DNA of 7,382 nt from Leptolyngbyaceae cyanobacterium SM1_3_5 (GTDB taxonomy: Bacteria > Cyanobacteriota > Cyanobacteriia > Elainellales > Elainellaceae), in contig JAAUTJ010000227.1 in assembly GCA_012031475.1 (NCBI GenBank), positions 1 to 7,382 on the forward strand, given 5' to 3'. The notes under the pieces are model-generated. The model worked only from the letters and a program-made list of their open reading frames with translations, did not search any database and was not told the DNA's origin. Each line of letters starts with the position of its first letter. Positions within the stretch are counted from its first letter, which is position 1. The position numbers and the translations under genes are program-made. Below are positions 1-6,813 of this stretch, in pieces.

Positions 1-85
1 GTATTTCCAGTTCTACAATCATCAGCGATTGCACCAAGCCCTCGATTATCGTCCGCCCGCGACCGTGCATTTCGGCAGTCGCTAA
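1..85 (+). CDS. IS3-family transposase, C-terminal fragment (partial at left edge)
   Basis: Frame 2 of the plus strand is open from the window edge to a TAA at 83-85 and encodes 27 residues beginning YFQFYNHQRLHQALDYRPP. The F/YYN-x-x-R-x-H-x-x-L-x-Y-x-x-P pattern is the stretch that follows the last catalytic Glu in the DDE integrase core of IS3-family transposases. Residues of this type close the protein in IS2/IS3/IS150-like elements. The catalytic D, D and E residues and the start lie outside the window, so I cannot tell whether the gene is intact. IS481-type elements have a similar ending and are the main alternative. The fragment runs toward the caspase operon, on the opposite strand to it. 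Confidence 0.82.
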   Translation, partial: YFQFYNHQRLHQALDYRPPATVHFGSR

Positions 86-149
86 GGAGTGCAAAAAGTT
101 ACAGAGTCAATCTCAATGAGCCAGCGCAGCGTTCCACCTCAAAAAGTTC

Positions 150-181
150 TGATTCCTGTCTTGACAACTGGGAGCACTTTA
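150..181 (-). repeat. Probable terminal inverted repeat of the IS3-family element
   Basis: On the minus strand this segment reads TAAAGTGCTCCCAGTTGTC and then AAGACAGGAATC. The GTGCTCCCA core followed by a TTGTC-AAGACA block resembles the layout of IS150/IS3 terminal repeats. It lies about 65-95 bases past the transposase stop, a normal position for such an end. It was assigned by resemblance only, because the partner repeat is not in the window. Confidence 0.4.
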
Positions 182-236
182 GTTCTCCACTACTCTTCGC
201 TTTTACTATAGCGTCCTAACTCATTCTCGTAGTGCT

Positions 237-413
237 ATATCGCTCAGGAAAGTCCTCAAAAATCATCGGGCCTTTCCCACCGACGAGTCTGCCTTCAAAG
301 TCGTTCATCTTGCCATTGACAACATTGCAAAAAAATGGACAACGCCGATTCCCAATTGGAAGCCTGCGCTCAATCGATTTGCGATCGAATTTGAAGGTTG
401 GCTTCCTATTTGA
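237..413 (+). pseudogene. Truncated IS256-family (mutator-type) transposase, C-terminal remnant
   Basis: In the plus-strand frame ending at the TGA at 411-413 the translation includes SLRKVLKNHRAFPTDESAF, then AIDNIAKKWTTPIPNW and ALNRFAIEFEG. IS256/mutator-type transposases end this way: S-x-R-K-V, then a FPTDE-like helix, then the IxKKWTxPIxxWxxALNxFAIxFE signature. The recognisable part starts near residue S-L-R-K-V (about 240). The frame stays open back to 183, but those residues do not look like transposase, and there is no start codon or catalytic core. The upstream remainder has been lost, replaced by the IS3-family right end at about 181. It is a decayed fragment, not a functional gene. 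Family assignment is by motif recognition. Confidence 0.8.
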
Positions 414-423
414 CACCTGTACT

Positions 424-452
424 ACTGACACAAAAAGATTGACATAACCTCC
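424..452 (+). repeat. Probable right terminal repeat of the IS256-family remnant
   Basis: Eleven bases after the transposase stop the sequence reads TGACACAAAAAGATTGACAT and then AACCTCC. The ACACAAA-x-x-x-x-TGACA-x-x-x-CC layout is the kind of end seen in IS256-family elements, where the terminal repeat closely follows the transposase gene. The left partner is missing because the element is truncated. Assignment rests on position and resemblance. Confidence 0.45.
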
Positions 453-773
453 TTGGAAGAACCTCAACAGGGCGTGAATTGTTGAAGCGAGTTCTGCCAT
501 AAGATGCACCATACCTCGAATTTTTGACAAAGAATATTCACATCACTACAAGGCTCGGTTCCCAACTTCTGGAATCTTCAATGTCGATCGCCAATCCGGT
601 TATAATCGCTGACTCCCGGCGGCGCAGATGACCATCACTGTGCAGCTCAAGCGATCGTTCCGTACAATCCTATTCTCCATCGTAAATTTGTTATTCACAG
701 TCATCTTTTTCCGACGCACTTTGGGTGAATTGATGCTGTTCACACTGCCGGAACCTCAAGCAACTCTACTCAC
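453..773. other. Intergenic spacer with no recognised gene
   Basis: About 320 bases lie between the IS256 remnant end and the last stop (774-776) of the caspase operon. Short open frames exist on both strands, but none has a recognisable motif, a convincing ribosome binding site or support from its neighbours. A TATAAT hexamer occurs at 601-606 on the plus strand, without a good -35 partner. A weak stem (GTGAA with TTCAC, 9-base loop) lies around 725-745 downstream of the operon, but no T-run follows it, so I do not call a terminator. Confidence 0.6.
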
Positions 774-866
774 TCAGTCACACATGCGGCGATCGCTCTC
801 ACTAACATTAGGATTGCGTTCCAAGTAGTCACGAACGCGATCGCAACCTTTCAAGAGCAGTTCATC
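774..866 (-). pseudogene. Out-of-frame C-terminal tail of the caspase-STAND-WD40 gene
   Basis: Directly past the last WD40 blade, a second minus-strand frame starting at the GAT codon 864-866 reads DELLLKGCDRVRDYL, then ERNPNVSESDRRMCD, and stops at TGA 774-776. This is the familiar closing tail of cyanobacterial WD40 proteins, of the form (D/E)LL-x-x-GC-x-x-(V/L)-R-D-Y-L-x-x-N-P-N-V-x-x-S-D-R-x-x-C-D. It has no start of its own and makes sense only as the continuation of the 1463-aa protein. One extra base in the A/T run at 867-873 would join them as WQWEN-FDELL and give a 1489-aa product. Without it the gene ends after ILMNCS at 851. A sequencing or assembly error in the homopolymer and a real one-base deletion are both possible. 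Confidence 0.8.
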
Positions 867-3800
867 AAAATTTCCCACTGCCATAGTTCAGTTGAACCAT
901 CTCCGCTAGTGACTGCCAACACACTGTTATCAGAACTAAGACTGAGATTCTTAGCTGTGCCTGGAAATTCTATAATTTTTTCACCGTTTAAATTCCAGAA
1001 AACGATAGTAGATGTCGTAGCGGTAAGCAGAAATCTTCCATCAGAGCTAAGTTTAACCAAATTGAAAACATCACCAGCCTGCCGTCCTGGAATGATGTTG
1101 GTTGAACGTCCCAGAGAGTCTAACAAATAGATGTTTCCGGTGTAGGATATTTCTTGCCCTTGTGCAACCATGATTAGTTGTCCATCAGCTTGAAAACCAA
1201 CACTTTCAAAGGGAAAAATCCAAGATCCTTTATGTTCTTCTAATAAGTTGCCTTGGGTATCCCATAAACGAATCAGAGAATTTTCTACTGATTGATTAGT
1301 AGCAGGGTCGTTGTCACCTCCATCTCCGATTGTGGCAATTCTCTCACCATCCTGACTCCAGATAACACTTGTGATATTGCCTGGATGTGCTGGAAATTCT
1401 TCTAAAAGCTTGCCTTGCAAATCTAACAAGCGAACGATACCATTTTCTCCCGTTGTGGCAAGTGTTCGACCATTGGGACTAAAACTAATACTTGTGGTTT
1501 TGGGAAGTCCTGCAAACTCCTTTACTGGATTTCCTTGCCAATCTAGCAAACGAACCGTACCTGCTGAATCGGTGGTCGCAAGCATTTGATGACTAAGGCT
1601 AAAACTAATACTTTCTATTCCAGCCTGAAGCAGCGTTGATTTGGACAAAGGCTGTTGTTCCAAATCCCATAAACGAATCGTATTGTCATCACCTAGAGTC
1701 ACCAACTGTCTACCATCAGGGCTAAACGTGGAGTGCCTCACTCTGCCTTGAGGCAATTTTAATGTAGTCCAACCATCGTCACCTAACAACAAATCGACAG
1801 TGCCATCAACTCCCGTTGCAGCCAATTGCTTACCATCAAGGCTAAAAGTACCACCGCTACTGATTCTTTCTTGATTGTTAATGCTTTGTGGTTCGCCCCC
1901 TTCTAGAAAATTCCATAGAACAGCATTTTCCGACTCTTCTCCATAGAAAATCATTGCTCGTTTACCATCAGGGCTAAACCTAGCTTCCATAGGAGAGCCA
2001 ACGATGTCGCCACATGCCAGGTCTTGCGTCTGTCCACCCGACCACTTAGACACCCTGAGACAACCTCCTGAGTTTATGGCAACTAACAATTCGTTGTTAG
2101 AACTAAAACCAATCCCAGCTACATTCCCAGATGCCTCGATTGGAATTTCCTCAAACGTATTGTCCCCTAAATTCCATATCCGTATAGATTGATTTTGTCC
2201 ATTATTACTGGCTTCAACGATCGCAACTTTGCTGCCATCAGGACTAAAGCCAATGCGATCGATACACGTTTGCCATGACTCGTTAATCTGACACTTATAT
2301 GCCGGAAATTCATTCAATTTTTCACCTTGCAAATTCCACAGGTGAACTGTTCCATCTTTGGTTGCAGTAGCAATTCTACTTCCATCAGAACTGACGCTGA
2401 TGCCTCCGACAAACAGTCCCTCTTGCCCCTGCAACTCAGCTAGTTGCTTACCGTCGATGCCCCACAAGCGAACAATACCGTCATCGTTGGTAATAACACG
2501 TAACTGTCGATCGCCAGCAAAAAACATGCTAAACACCACACCGGGTGGTGCTTCCCAGCGATTGCTTTCTTTTGCACTGTAAACCATACTTCGCAGCGTT
2601 TGCTCTACTTGATTGTTTAGATCGTTAGCCGGAAAAAGGATCTGCTTAATACCTTTACCTGCTCGCAGGCTATCGACCAGAGCATTCAGTTGTTCATTGG
2701 TGCGAAAGTTTGCTTCAGCAGATGCCCTAGAAGCAGTTGTTTGACCGATTTGGGCGTTTCGCTGTCCAATCAATGCGGCGATCGTTAACCCACTCAATCC
2801 CACCATTACGCCGATCGCAATTCGCCATCGCCAGCTCGTGTTTTTGCGTCTCTGTAAAACACTTTTTTGGACGAAATCCGACTCTGCTTGGTTAAACCAA
2901 CTGTTAGCGAATTGAAGCTGCTGATTCAAGACATCCAGGTAAGGATTTGTCGTCCAGAGAAACTGAGCTGATGTCTCTCGCGAACGTTCTTTTTGCTGCG
3001 ATCGCTTCCATTTCCGAATCACTTGAACACTCGCCTTGCTCAACAGGCTTTCAGCAGCATAGAATCTACGATCGAACCAATCAATCACAGGTTCAGCTTT
3101 TGCCAAAACTCCCTCTGGCTGTTTCTTTGCGGCTATGTCCTTCCACTCTTCGGCTGCCGGAGTTAACCGTCGCTGTAAAATTAAGCTCTCTTCCTCCTCC
3201 TGTTTCCAGGTCAGCAGTTTTTGCCATCCGCGCACTAGGGCATCATGGGCAGGTTCCGCATACGGTTTTCCGTCAGGATCTTTTCCTTCTACGACCAAAC
3301 GTGCTGCCGAAAAATGGCGAATCACTTCTTTCACCCGATCGTTTTGAGCAGGCGGATACTCAAATTCAGATAAAGGAACTTTGCGGCGAGCTAACTCACC
3401 TCCGCCCACTGCCACCATGCGTAGCATTACATTGCGGATCGTCTGCTCATAAGATGGGTCTTGTCGAACAAGTGCCTCATACTCCTGATCCGCCCGTTGG
3501 GTCAAACTCCGTGCCACGCCGCCCAGTTGTTTGTAATCTGCCTCTGTAATCGATCGATCGATGCGGTCTCCGCGATTTTCCGCGATTTTTTGCCGCCTCA
3601 AATATTTGAGATACAGCTCGCTCAAGGTGAATGACAACAGCGGCAAAGCTCCGGGCATTTCTGCTACTTCGTTAATCAACTGATCCACCAGCGGATTCTT
3701 TGGATCATCCGACTGGAAATACATCACCCGTTGCGATGCAGGTTCCTCGATCGCCTCCCGCAGCTCCGATCGCGTCATCGGTGGTATGACAAAGCGAGCC

Positions 3801-5242
3801 TGAGTCCAATGCTGCTTGAGAGCCGCATCCTGAAACTGAGGTTCAAAATCCGATCGCAAGGTCAGCACCAGCCGTAACTGTTCTGGGTAGGTACTTACAG
3901 CCTGCGCCAATCCCTGGATAAATTGCGCTCGTTCTTTGTCGTTTCGACAGAGCGTAATCAGTTCTTCAAACTGGTCGATCGCCAGCAGCAGTTTCATTCC
4001 CGGATGCTGTTGGCTCCAGGCTGCCATGTACTGCGTCAGCATCTCCACCTCTGACTCTGATCCGGGTGCAGGCATCAAAACAGCCGATCCCATTTCTCCA
4101 GCTAGCGTGTTGTTGAGCGCCTTAAACGGCGACTCTCCCGGACGCATGGGAGCCAGAATTTGCCACTGGTGATGGTCTGCCTTTGCATCTCGCTTTAGAT
4201 CAGGAATCAGTCCGGCTTTGACCAGGCTGGACTTGCCACTACCCGAAGCTCCCAGCACGACCGATAAAGGCTGACGGCTGACAAACTCGCCTAATTTTTC
4301 TGTCAGCGCTTGCCGACCAAAAAACAAACTGCTCTGTTCTGCCTCAAACGACTGCAAACCGCGATAAGGATTTTTGGACTCATCCAAGGGTGGTGCAGGC
4401 GGCAGGTTCAAAACGTGCCCCGGTGACAGGAAGATGTATTCGCCCTTGTCATGCCTTTTCAGCGGCCAAATTCCAGGGGTTTGCCGCTGTCGGTTGCCCT
4501 CGGTAGCGGGTTCAACGCGATCGCGCAAATACAAATACAGTTCCGTTGCTGTAGTTACCCCATCTCCCGCAGGCTTACCATTCTTGGCAGGTGGATAGAC
4601 ATCGGCTTTCCCAGCTAGTGCATCCAGCAACGCCGCCGCGAAGGGAGAATGGTTGCCTGTTTGCCCGCGCTCCGAATTGACGGTCAGCGAATCCAGCGCT
4701 TTTTGGTCGGATGCAGCAGATGTAATGGTCTGCCAAGCCGGATCTTGAACAAAGCGATCGTAGCGTTCTTTGTGAATGACATCGGGTACGCTCAACAGAT
4801 CGCGAGTACTCGACCAGCGAAACGCTCCAGCAAAACAGCAGTCCAGAATTCCCAGAAAATGGCGGCAAGGTAGTTCGCTCAGGGCAGCTTGCAGCTTGGG
4901 CATTGATAGGTAGCTGCTAATATCTCCCAGCTTGGCATCTTGAGGAATCAGGTATCCTTCCGGGCCTTCATCCCCATTCAGCGCAATCCCATGACCCGCA
5001 AAGTAAAACAGCAGGCGGCTATCGGCTTGAACGCGCTGGGGAAGCTCTTTGTCGAGGAGATGCTGCAATGCCTTCAGGCTGGCTTGCTGATCCACCAATT
5101 GCACGACCTGATAGCCATGATCGTCTTGCAGAATTCGAGCCAACTCCTGGACATCATTCACAGCCGTCTGGAGTGGTGCGATCCCACTGCCATACTGATT
5201 GATGCCAATCACAACCGCTAAATTATGGGAAAACTCAGACAT
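851..5242 (-). CDS. Caspase-like protease fused to nSTAND1 NTPase, membrane helix and WD40 repeats
   Basis: This is a 1463-aa multidomain signalling protease. Residues 6 to about 245 form a caspase/metacaspase (peptidase C14) fold. The catalytic dyad is His84 in FYFAGHG and Cys136 in LDCCFAG. A proline-rich linker (278-290) leads to an nSTAND1 NTPase. Its entry signature is NPYRGLQSFEAEQSSLFFGR (291-310), the Walker A is GASGSGKS (331-338), the Walker B is LLLAIDQFEEL (418-428), and LVLTLRSDFEPQF (458-470), LPLLSFTLSELY (533-544) and AHDALVRGW (665-673) follow. One transmembrane helix spans 808-825, preceded by basic residues. About 13 WD40-like blades fill 890-1463, many with FSPDG and a V/I-R-L-W/L-D strand. 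In this family, STAND NTPases act as ligand-triggered oligomerising switches. That the propeller senses and the caspase acts is inference. The ATG has a good ribosome binding site 8 bases upstream and follows the hydrolase gene by 21 bases. The 3' end is probably frameshifted. Confidence 0.93.
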   Translation of the reverse strand: MSEFSHNLAVVIGINQYGSGIAPLQTAVNDVQELARILQDDHGYQVVQLVDQQASLKALQHLLDKELPQRVQADSRLLFYFAGHGIALNGDEGPEGYLIPQDAKLGDISSYLSMPKLQAALSELPCRHFLGILDCCFAGAFRWSSTRDLLSVPDVIHKERYDRFVQDPAWQTITSAASDQKALDSLTVNSERGQTGNHSPFAAALLDALAGKADVYPPAKNGKPAGDGVTTATELYLYLRDRVEPATEGNRQRQTPGIWPLKRHDKGEYIFLSPGHVLNLPPAPPLDESKNPYRGLQSFEAEQSSLFFGRQALTEKLGEFVSRQPLSVVLGASGSGKSSLVKAGLIPDLKRDAKADHHQWQILAPMRPGESPFKALNNTLAGEMGSAVLMPAPGSESEVEMLTQYMAAWSQQHPGMKLLLAIDQFEELITLCRNDKERAQFIQGLAQAVSTYPEQLRLVLTLRSDFEPQFQDAALKQHWTQARFVIPPMTRSELREAIEEPASQRVMYFQSDDPKNPLVDQLINEVAEMPGALPLLSFTLSELYLKYLRRQKIAENRGDRIDRSITEADYKQLGGVARSLTQRADQEYEALVRQDPSYEQTIRNVMLRMVAVGGGELARRKVPLSEFEYPPAQNDRVKEVIRHFSAARLVVEGKDPDGKPYAEPAHDALVRGWQKLLTWKQEEEESLILQRRLTPAAEEWKDIAAKKQPEGVLAKAEPVIDWFDRRFYAAESLLSKASVQVIRKWKRSQQKERSRETSAQFLWTTNPYLDVLNQQLQFANSWFNQAESDFVQKSVLQRRKNTSWRWRIAIGVMVGLSGLTIAALIGQRNAQIGQTTASRASAEANFRTNEQLNALVDSLRAGKGIKQILFPANDLNNQVEQTLRSMVYSAKESNRWEAPPGVVFSMFFAGDRQLRVITNDDGIVRLWGIDGKQLAELQGQEGLFVGGISVSSDGSRIATATKDGTVHLWNLQGEKLNEFPAYKCQINESWQTCIDRIGFSPDGSKVAIVEASNNGQNQSIRIWNLGDNTFEEIPIEASGNVAGIGFSSNNELLVAINSGGCLRVSKWSGGQTQDLACGDIVGSPMEARFSPDGKRAMIFYGEESENAVLWNFLEGGEPQSINNQERISSGGTFSLDGKQLAATGVDGTVDLLLGDDGWTTLKLPQGRVRHSTFSPDGRQLVTLGDDNTIRLWDLEQQPLSKSTLLQAGIESISFSLSHQMLATTDSAGTVRLLDWQGNPVKEFAGLPKTTSISFSPNGRTLATTGENGIVRLLDLQGKLLEEFPAHPGNITSVIWSQDGERIATIGDGGDNDPATNQSVENSLIRLWDTQGNLLEEHKGSWIFPFESVGFQADGQLIMVAQGQEISYTGNIYLLDSLGRSTNIIPGRQAGDVFNLVKLSSDGRFLLTATTSTIVFWNLNGEKIIEFPGTAKNLSLSSDNSVLAVTSGDGSTELWQWEILMNCS
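900..2560 (-). repeat. Tandem WD40 blade repeats within the gene
   Basis: Roughly 120-150-base units encode about 13 propeller blades. At the DNA level the FSPDG turn recurs on the plus strand as variants of CCATCAGGGCTAAA near 1038, 1470, 1713, 1833, 1965, 2235 and 2382. Adjacent examples are spaced 120-147 bases apart. The blades ending VRLLDWQGNPVKEF and VRLLDLQGKLLEEF are especially alike and probably arose by local duplication. Thirteen visible blades, with possible closure by strands at the two ends, fit two seven-bladed propellers. Blade limits are by eye. Confidence 0.75.
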
Positions 5243-5250
5243 GACGATCG

Positions 5251-5257
5251 CCCCTTT
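5251..5257 (-). promoter_or_regulatory. Ribosome binding site of the caspase-STAND-WD40 gene
   Basis: On the minus strand AAAGGGG lies 8 bases before the ATG at 5242, inside the 21-base gap after the hydrolase stop. The spacing is ideal for a Shine-Dalgarno interaction and supports this start. The spacer itself contains CGATCG, the core of the HIP1 element. Confidence 0.7.
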
Positions 5258-5263
5258 ATTAAG

Positions 5264-6805
5264 TTATTGGTTATTGCTAAAAGCCTGAGTGACTGCCGCA
5301 GAGAGTGCCTGTAATCCTTCTGAATTGCTGAAGTAGACCAGATGATCGCAGCCAACTTCTTGAACTTGGGGAAGGGGCGATCGCCCCTCTGGAATTTGCT
5401 GAATGCTGTGGACTGTGGCTGCAATGTCGTTGATTTGCCCAAAGAATGGGAGCGCTACTGCATCGCTCCTCAGCTTCTGCATCAGTCGGATGAGCCGATT
5501 AGAATCGATCGCGGCTGGAATAATTGAAGTGTTGCCCGCCAGAATGGTGTACGGAATGTGCGGATCAGGGCTGGAGGCCAAAGATTTGAGAAACTCTGAT
5601 CCGGGCTGCATCTGATCAAGCGTGATATCGATCGTTTCGATCGCGGCCACCAAACTTCCCAGCACTTTCACAGGCCAAGCAACGGTTGCCAGACTATTGA
5701 GTCCGATCGCCAGCGCCGCAGTGCCCCAAGCTTGCACCGTCGGCCAAGGTGAACCGCCATTTGGAGTTCCCAACATAATTAGATGGGTGGCGATCGCATT
5801 GCCGCCTTCGCGCTCAATCAACCAGCGTGAAATCAGTCCGCCCATTGAGTGCGCCACGATGTGAAGCATTTTGCCGTGATTGGCATCCAGTCCAACAGCG
5901 GCCAGTCGCTGCTTCAAGCTTCGTGCATGAGTTTCGATCGAGATATTCAGGCTTTCATAGTCAAAGGCGAGGATGAGGTCGTAGCGATCGCCAAGTGGTT
6001 GCTGCTGTCCATCGATCGTGATTTTGGCGCTTTGCAGACTGGGAACCATGCTTTCGGTGTCGCCAACGATGCCGTGAATGTAAAGCACAATTCGCCTCGC
6101 GTTGGCAACTTGTTCTTTGACCTTTGCTGGTTCTCGCTCATACTCCACCGCGCCATCCGATGTGACCGTAACTGCTGAAAGAATCGGGTAGGGAAATTCT
6201 AAACCCAGCTTTTCGCTCACCACTTTCTGAAAGAAGATCCGAATTGCCCCAGTGATGCTGCGCTCTCCTCGGCTGACGGCATCTGGCAATCGATCGAGCG
6301 TGATTTCGGTTTGATCGCCTTTTGTCTGTCCAACCCCCAACGGTAGAAAGAGCTCACCATCATGGGCGATCGCCAACACACGCTCTCCCTCGTCGAGTTT
6401 TGTATCGACCCGTAGCTGCAAGGGGTTTTGAGGCGTGACGGTGGCGATCGTGGCTGCATCCACCTGATTCAACTCCAAAGCGCTCAACCCTGGATCGCTG
6501 CCGCGACTGGTCGTGAACTGAAACGGCTGCATTGCGCTGGCTTCTTTCAGCAGGGGTGGAAAAATCAAACTGCCCAAATCTCGACTCGACTGCGTGACGG
6601 TTGTGAGTCTTGCCTGCGCCTTTAAGCCGGGATGAGGCTGTAGGGTCACGCCCGATCCTAAAGAGATGCCGCTGCCCGCGTTTGGAACAGTGACGGTTTC
6701 TAGCGGTCGCACGGTTGTCACAGCAACCTGACTGCTCACCCAGTCATCGCAAAGCTCCTCTTCCTCTGCAACTGCACTGAAAGCACGTGATTGAACTCGC
6801 AGCAT
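5264..6805 (-). CDS. Alpha/beta-hydrolase (lipase/esterase-like)
   Basis: This 513-aa protein ends in a serine hydrolase domain. The first ~230 residues are not recognised, and no signal peptide or membrane segment is evident. The core then begins with VLYIHGIVGDT (oxyanion-side His244-Gly245). The nucleophile elbow is VAHSMGGLISRW with Ser320, and GTPNGGSPW (346-354) is typical of lipases. A hydrophobic lid-like stretch follows (about 354-394). Asp460 in INDIAATVHS and His488 in GCDHLVYF complete a plausible triad, and GCDHLVYF matches the usual C-terminal catalytic His setting. The substrate is unknown; a lipid or ester is likely by family. The ATG is 8 bases after the upstream stop. The nearest purine-rich match, AAGGA (6821-6825), is 15 bases away, so translation is probably coupled to the upstream gene. 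Its position between two caspase-type genes suggests it belongs to the same system (inference). Confidence 0.85.
   Translation of the reverse strand: MLRVQSRAFSAVAEEEELCDDWVSSQVAVTTVRPLETVTVPNAGSGISLGSGVTLQPHPGLKAQARLTTVTQSSRDLGSLIFPPLLKEASAMQPFQFTTSRGSDPGLSALELNQVDAATIATVTPQNPLQLRVDTKLDEGERVLAIAHDGELFLPLGVGQTKGDQTEITLDRLPDAVSRGERSITGAIRIFFQKVVSEKLGLEFPYPILSAVTVTSDGAVEYEREPAKVKEQVANARRIVLYIHGIVGDTESMVPSLQSAKITIDGQQQPLGDRYDLILAFDYESLNISIETHARSLKQRLAAVGLDANHGKMLHIVAHSMGGLISRWLIEREGGNAIATHLIMLGTPNGGSPWPTVQAWGTAALAIGLNSLATVAWPVKVLGSLVAAIETIDITLDQMQPGSEFLKSLASSPDPHIPYTILAGNTSIIPAAIDSNRLIRLMQKLRSDAVALPFFGQINDIAATVHSIQQIPEGRSPLPQVQEVGCDHLVYFSNSEGLQALSAAVTQAFSNNQ
5373..5388. repeat. 16-base perfect palindrome containing a HIP1 octamer
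   Basis: AGGGGCGATCGCCCCT reads identically on both strands and contains GCGATCGC at 5377-5384. It lies inside the hydrolase gene, near the codons of its C-terminal catalytic region. The other exact HIP1 octamers are at 789-796, 837-844, 2998-3005, 4517-4524, 5790-5797, 5984-5991 and 6366-6373. HIP1 is abundant in most cyanobacterial genomes and marks the host lineage. Confidence 0.85.
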
Positions 6806-6813
6806 CAGGCGGT

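Larger units (their letters stand above)
1..181 (+). mobile_element. Right end of an IS3-family insertion sequence
   Basis: This covers the transposase 3' end and about 96 bases of non-coding sequence after its stop. Read inward from about 181 on the minus strand, the sequence starts TAAAGTGCTCCCAGTTGTC and continues AAGACAGG. That resembles, from memory, IS150-type terminal repeats (TGTACTGCACCCA followed by a GGAC motif). The right boundary is therefore placed near 181, with an uncertainty of roughly ten bases. The left end is outside the window, so neither the matching inverted repeat nor a target duplication can be checked. Confidence 0.55.

Noticed and set aside
216..530. A 104-codon minus-strand open frame.
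   Set aside because: Its C-terminal two-thirds lie antisense to the recognised IS256 transposase remnant and its terminal repeat, so it is most likely a shadow. The first ~35 residues match no family I recognise.
578..606. A plus-strand promoter with TATAAT at 601-606.
   Set aside because: No acceptable -35 hexamer lies 16-18 bases upstream and no credible gene follows on that strand.
700..773. A rho-independent terminator for the caspase operon.
   Set aside because: Only a 5-base stem with a 9-base loop is visible, and no T-run follows it on the minus strand.
628..828. A 66-codon plus-strand open frame with a hydrophobic segment.
   Set aside because: It runs antisense through the conserved-looking tail of the caspase-STAND-WD40 gene, has no clear ribosome binding site or promoter, and has no recognisable motif.
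866..874. Programmed -1 ribosomal frameshifting at the A/T run as the explanation for the split tail.
   Set aside because: The zero-frame codons (GAA ATT TTG) do not give a canonical slippery heptamer and no clear downstream pseudoknot was seen. A one-base deletion or read error explains it more simply.
900..2560. The regularly spaced repeats as a CRISPR-like or non-coding array.
   Set aside because: They are in frame, imperfect, about 120-150 bases long and encode WD40 blades.
2947..3549. A 200-codon plus-strand open frame.
   Set aside because: It is fully antisense to the NTPase-coding part of the large gene, is rich in Pro, Ser, Leu and Cys as antisense frames often are, and has no motif.
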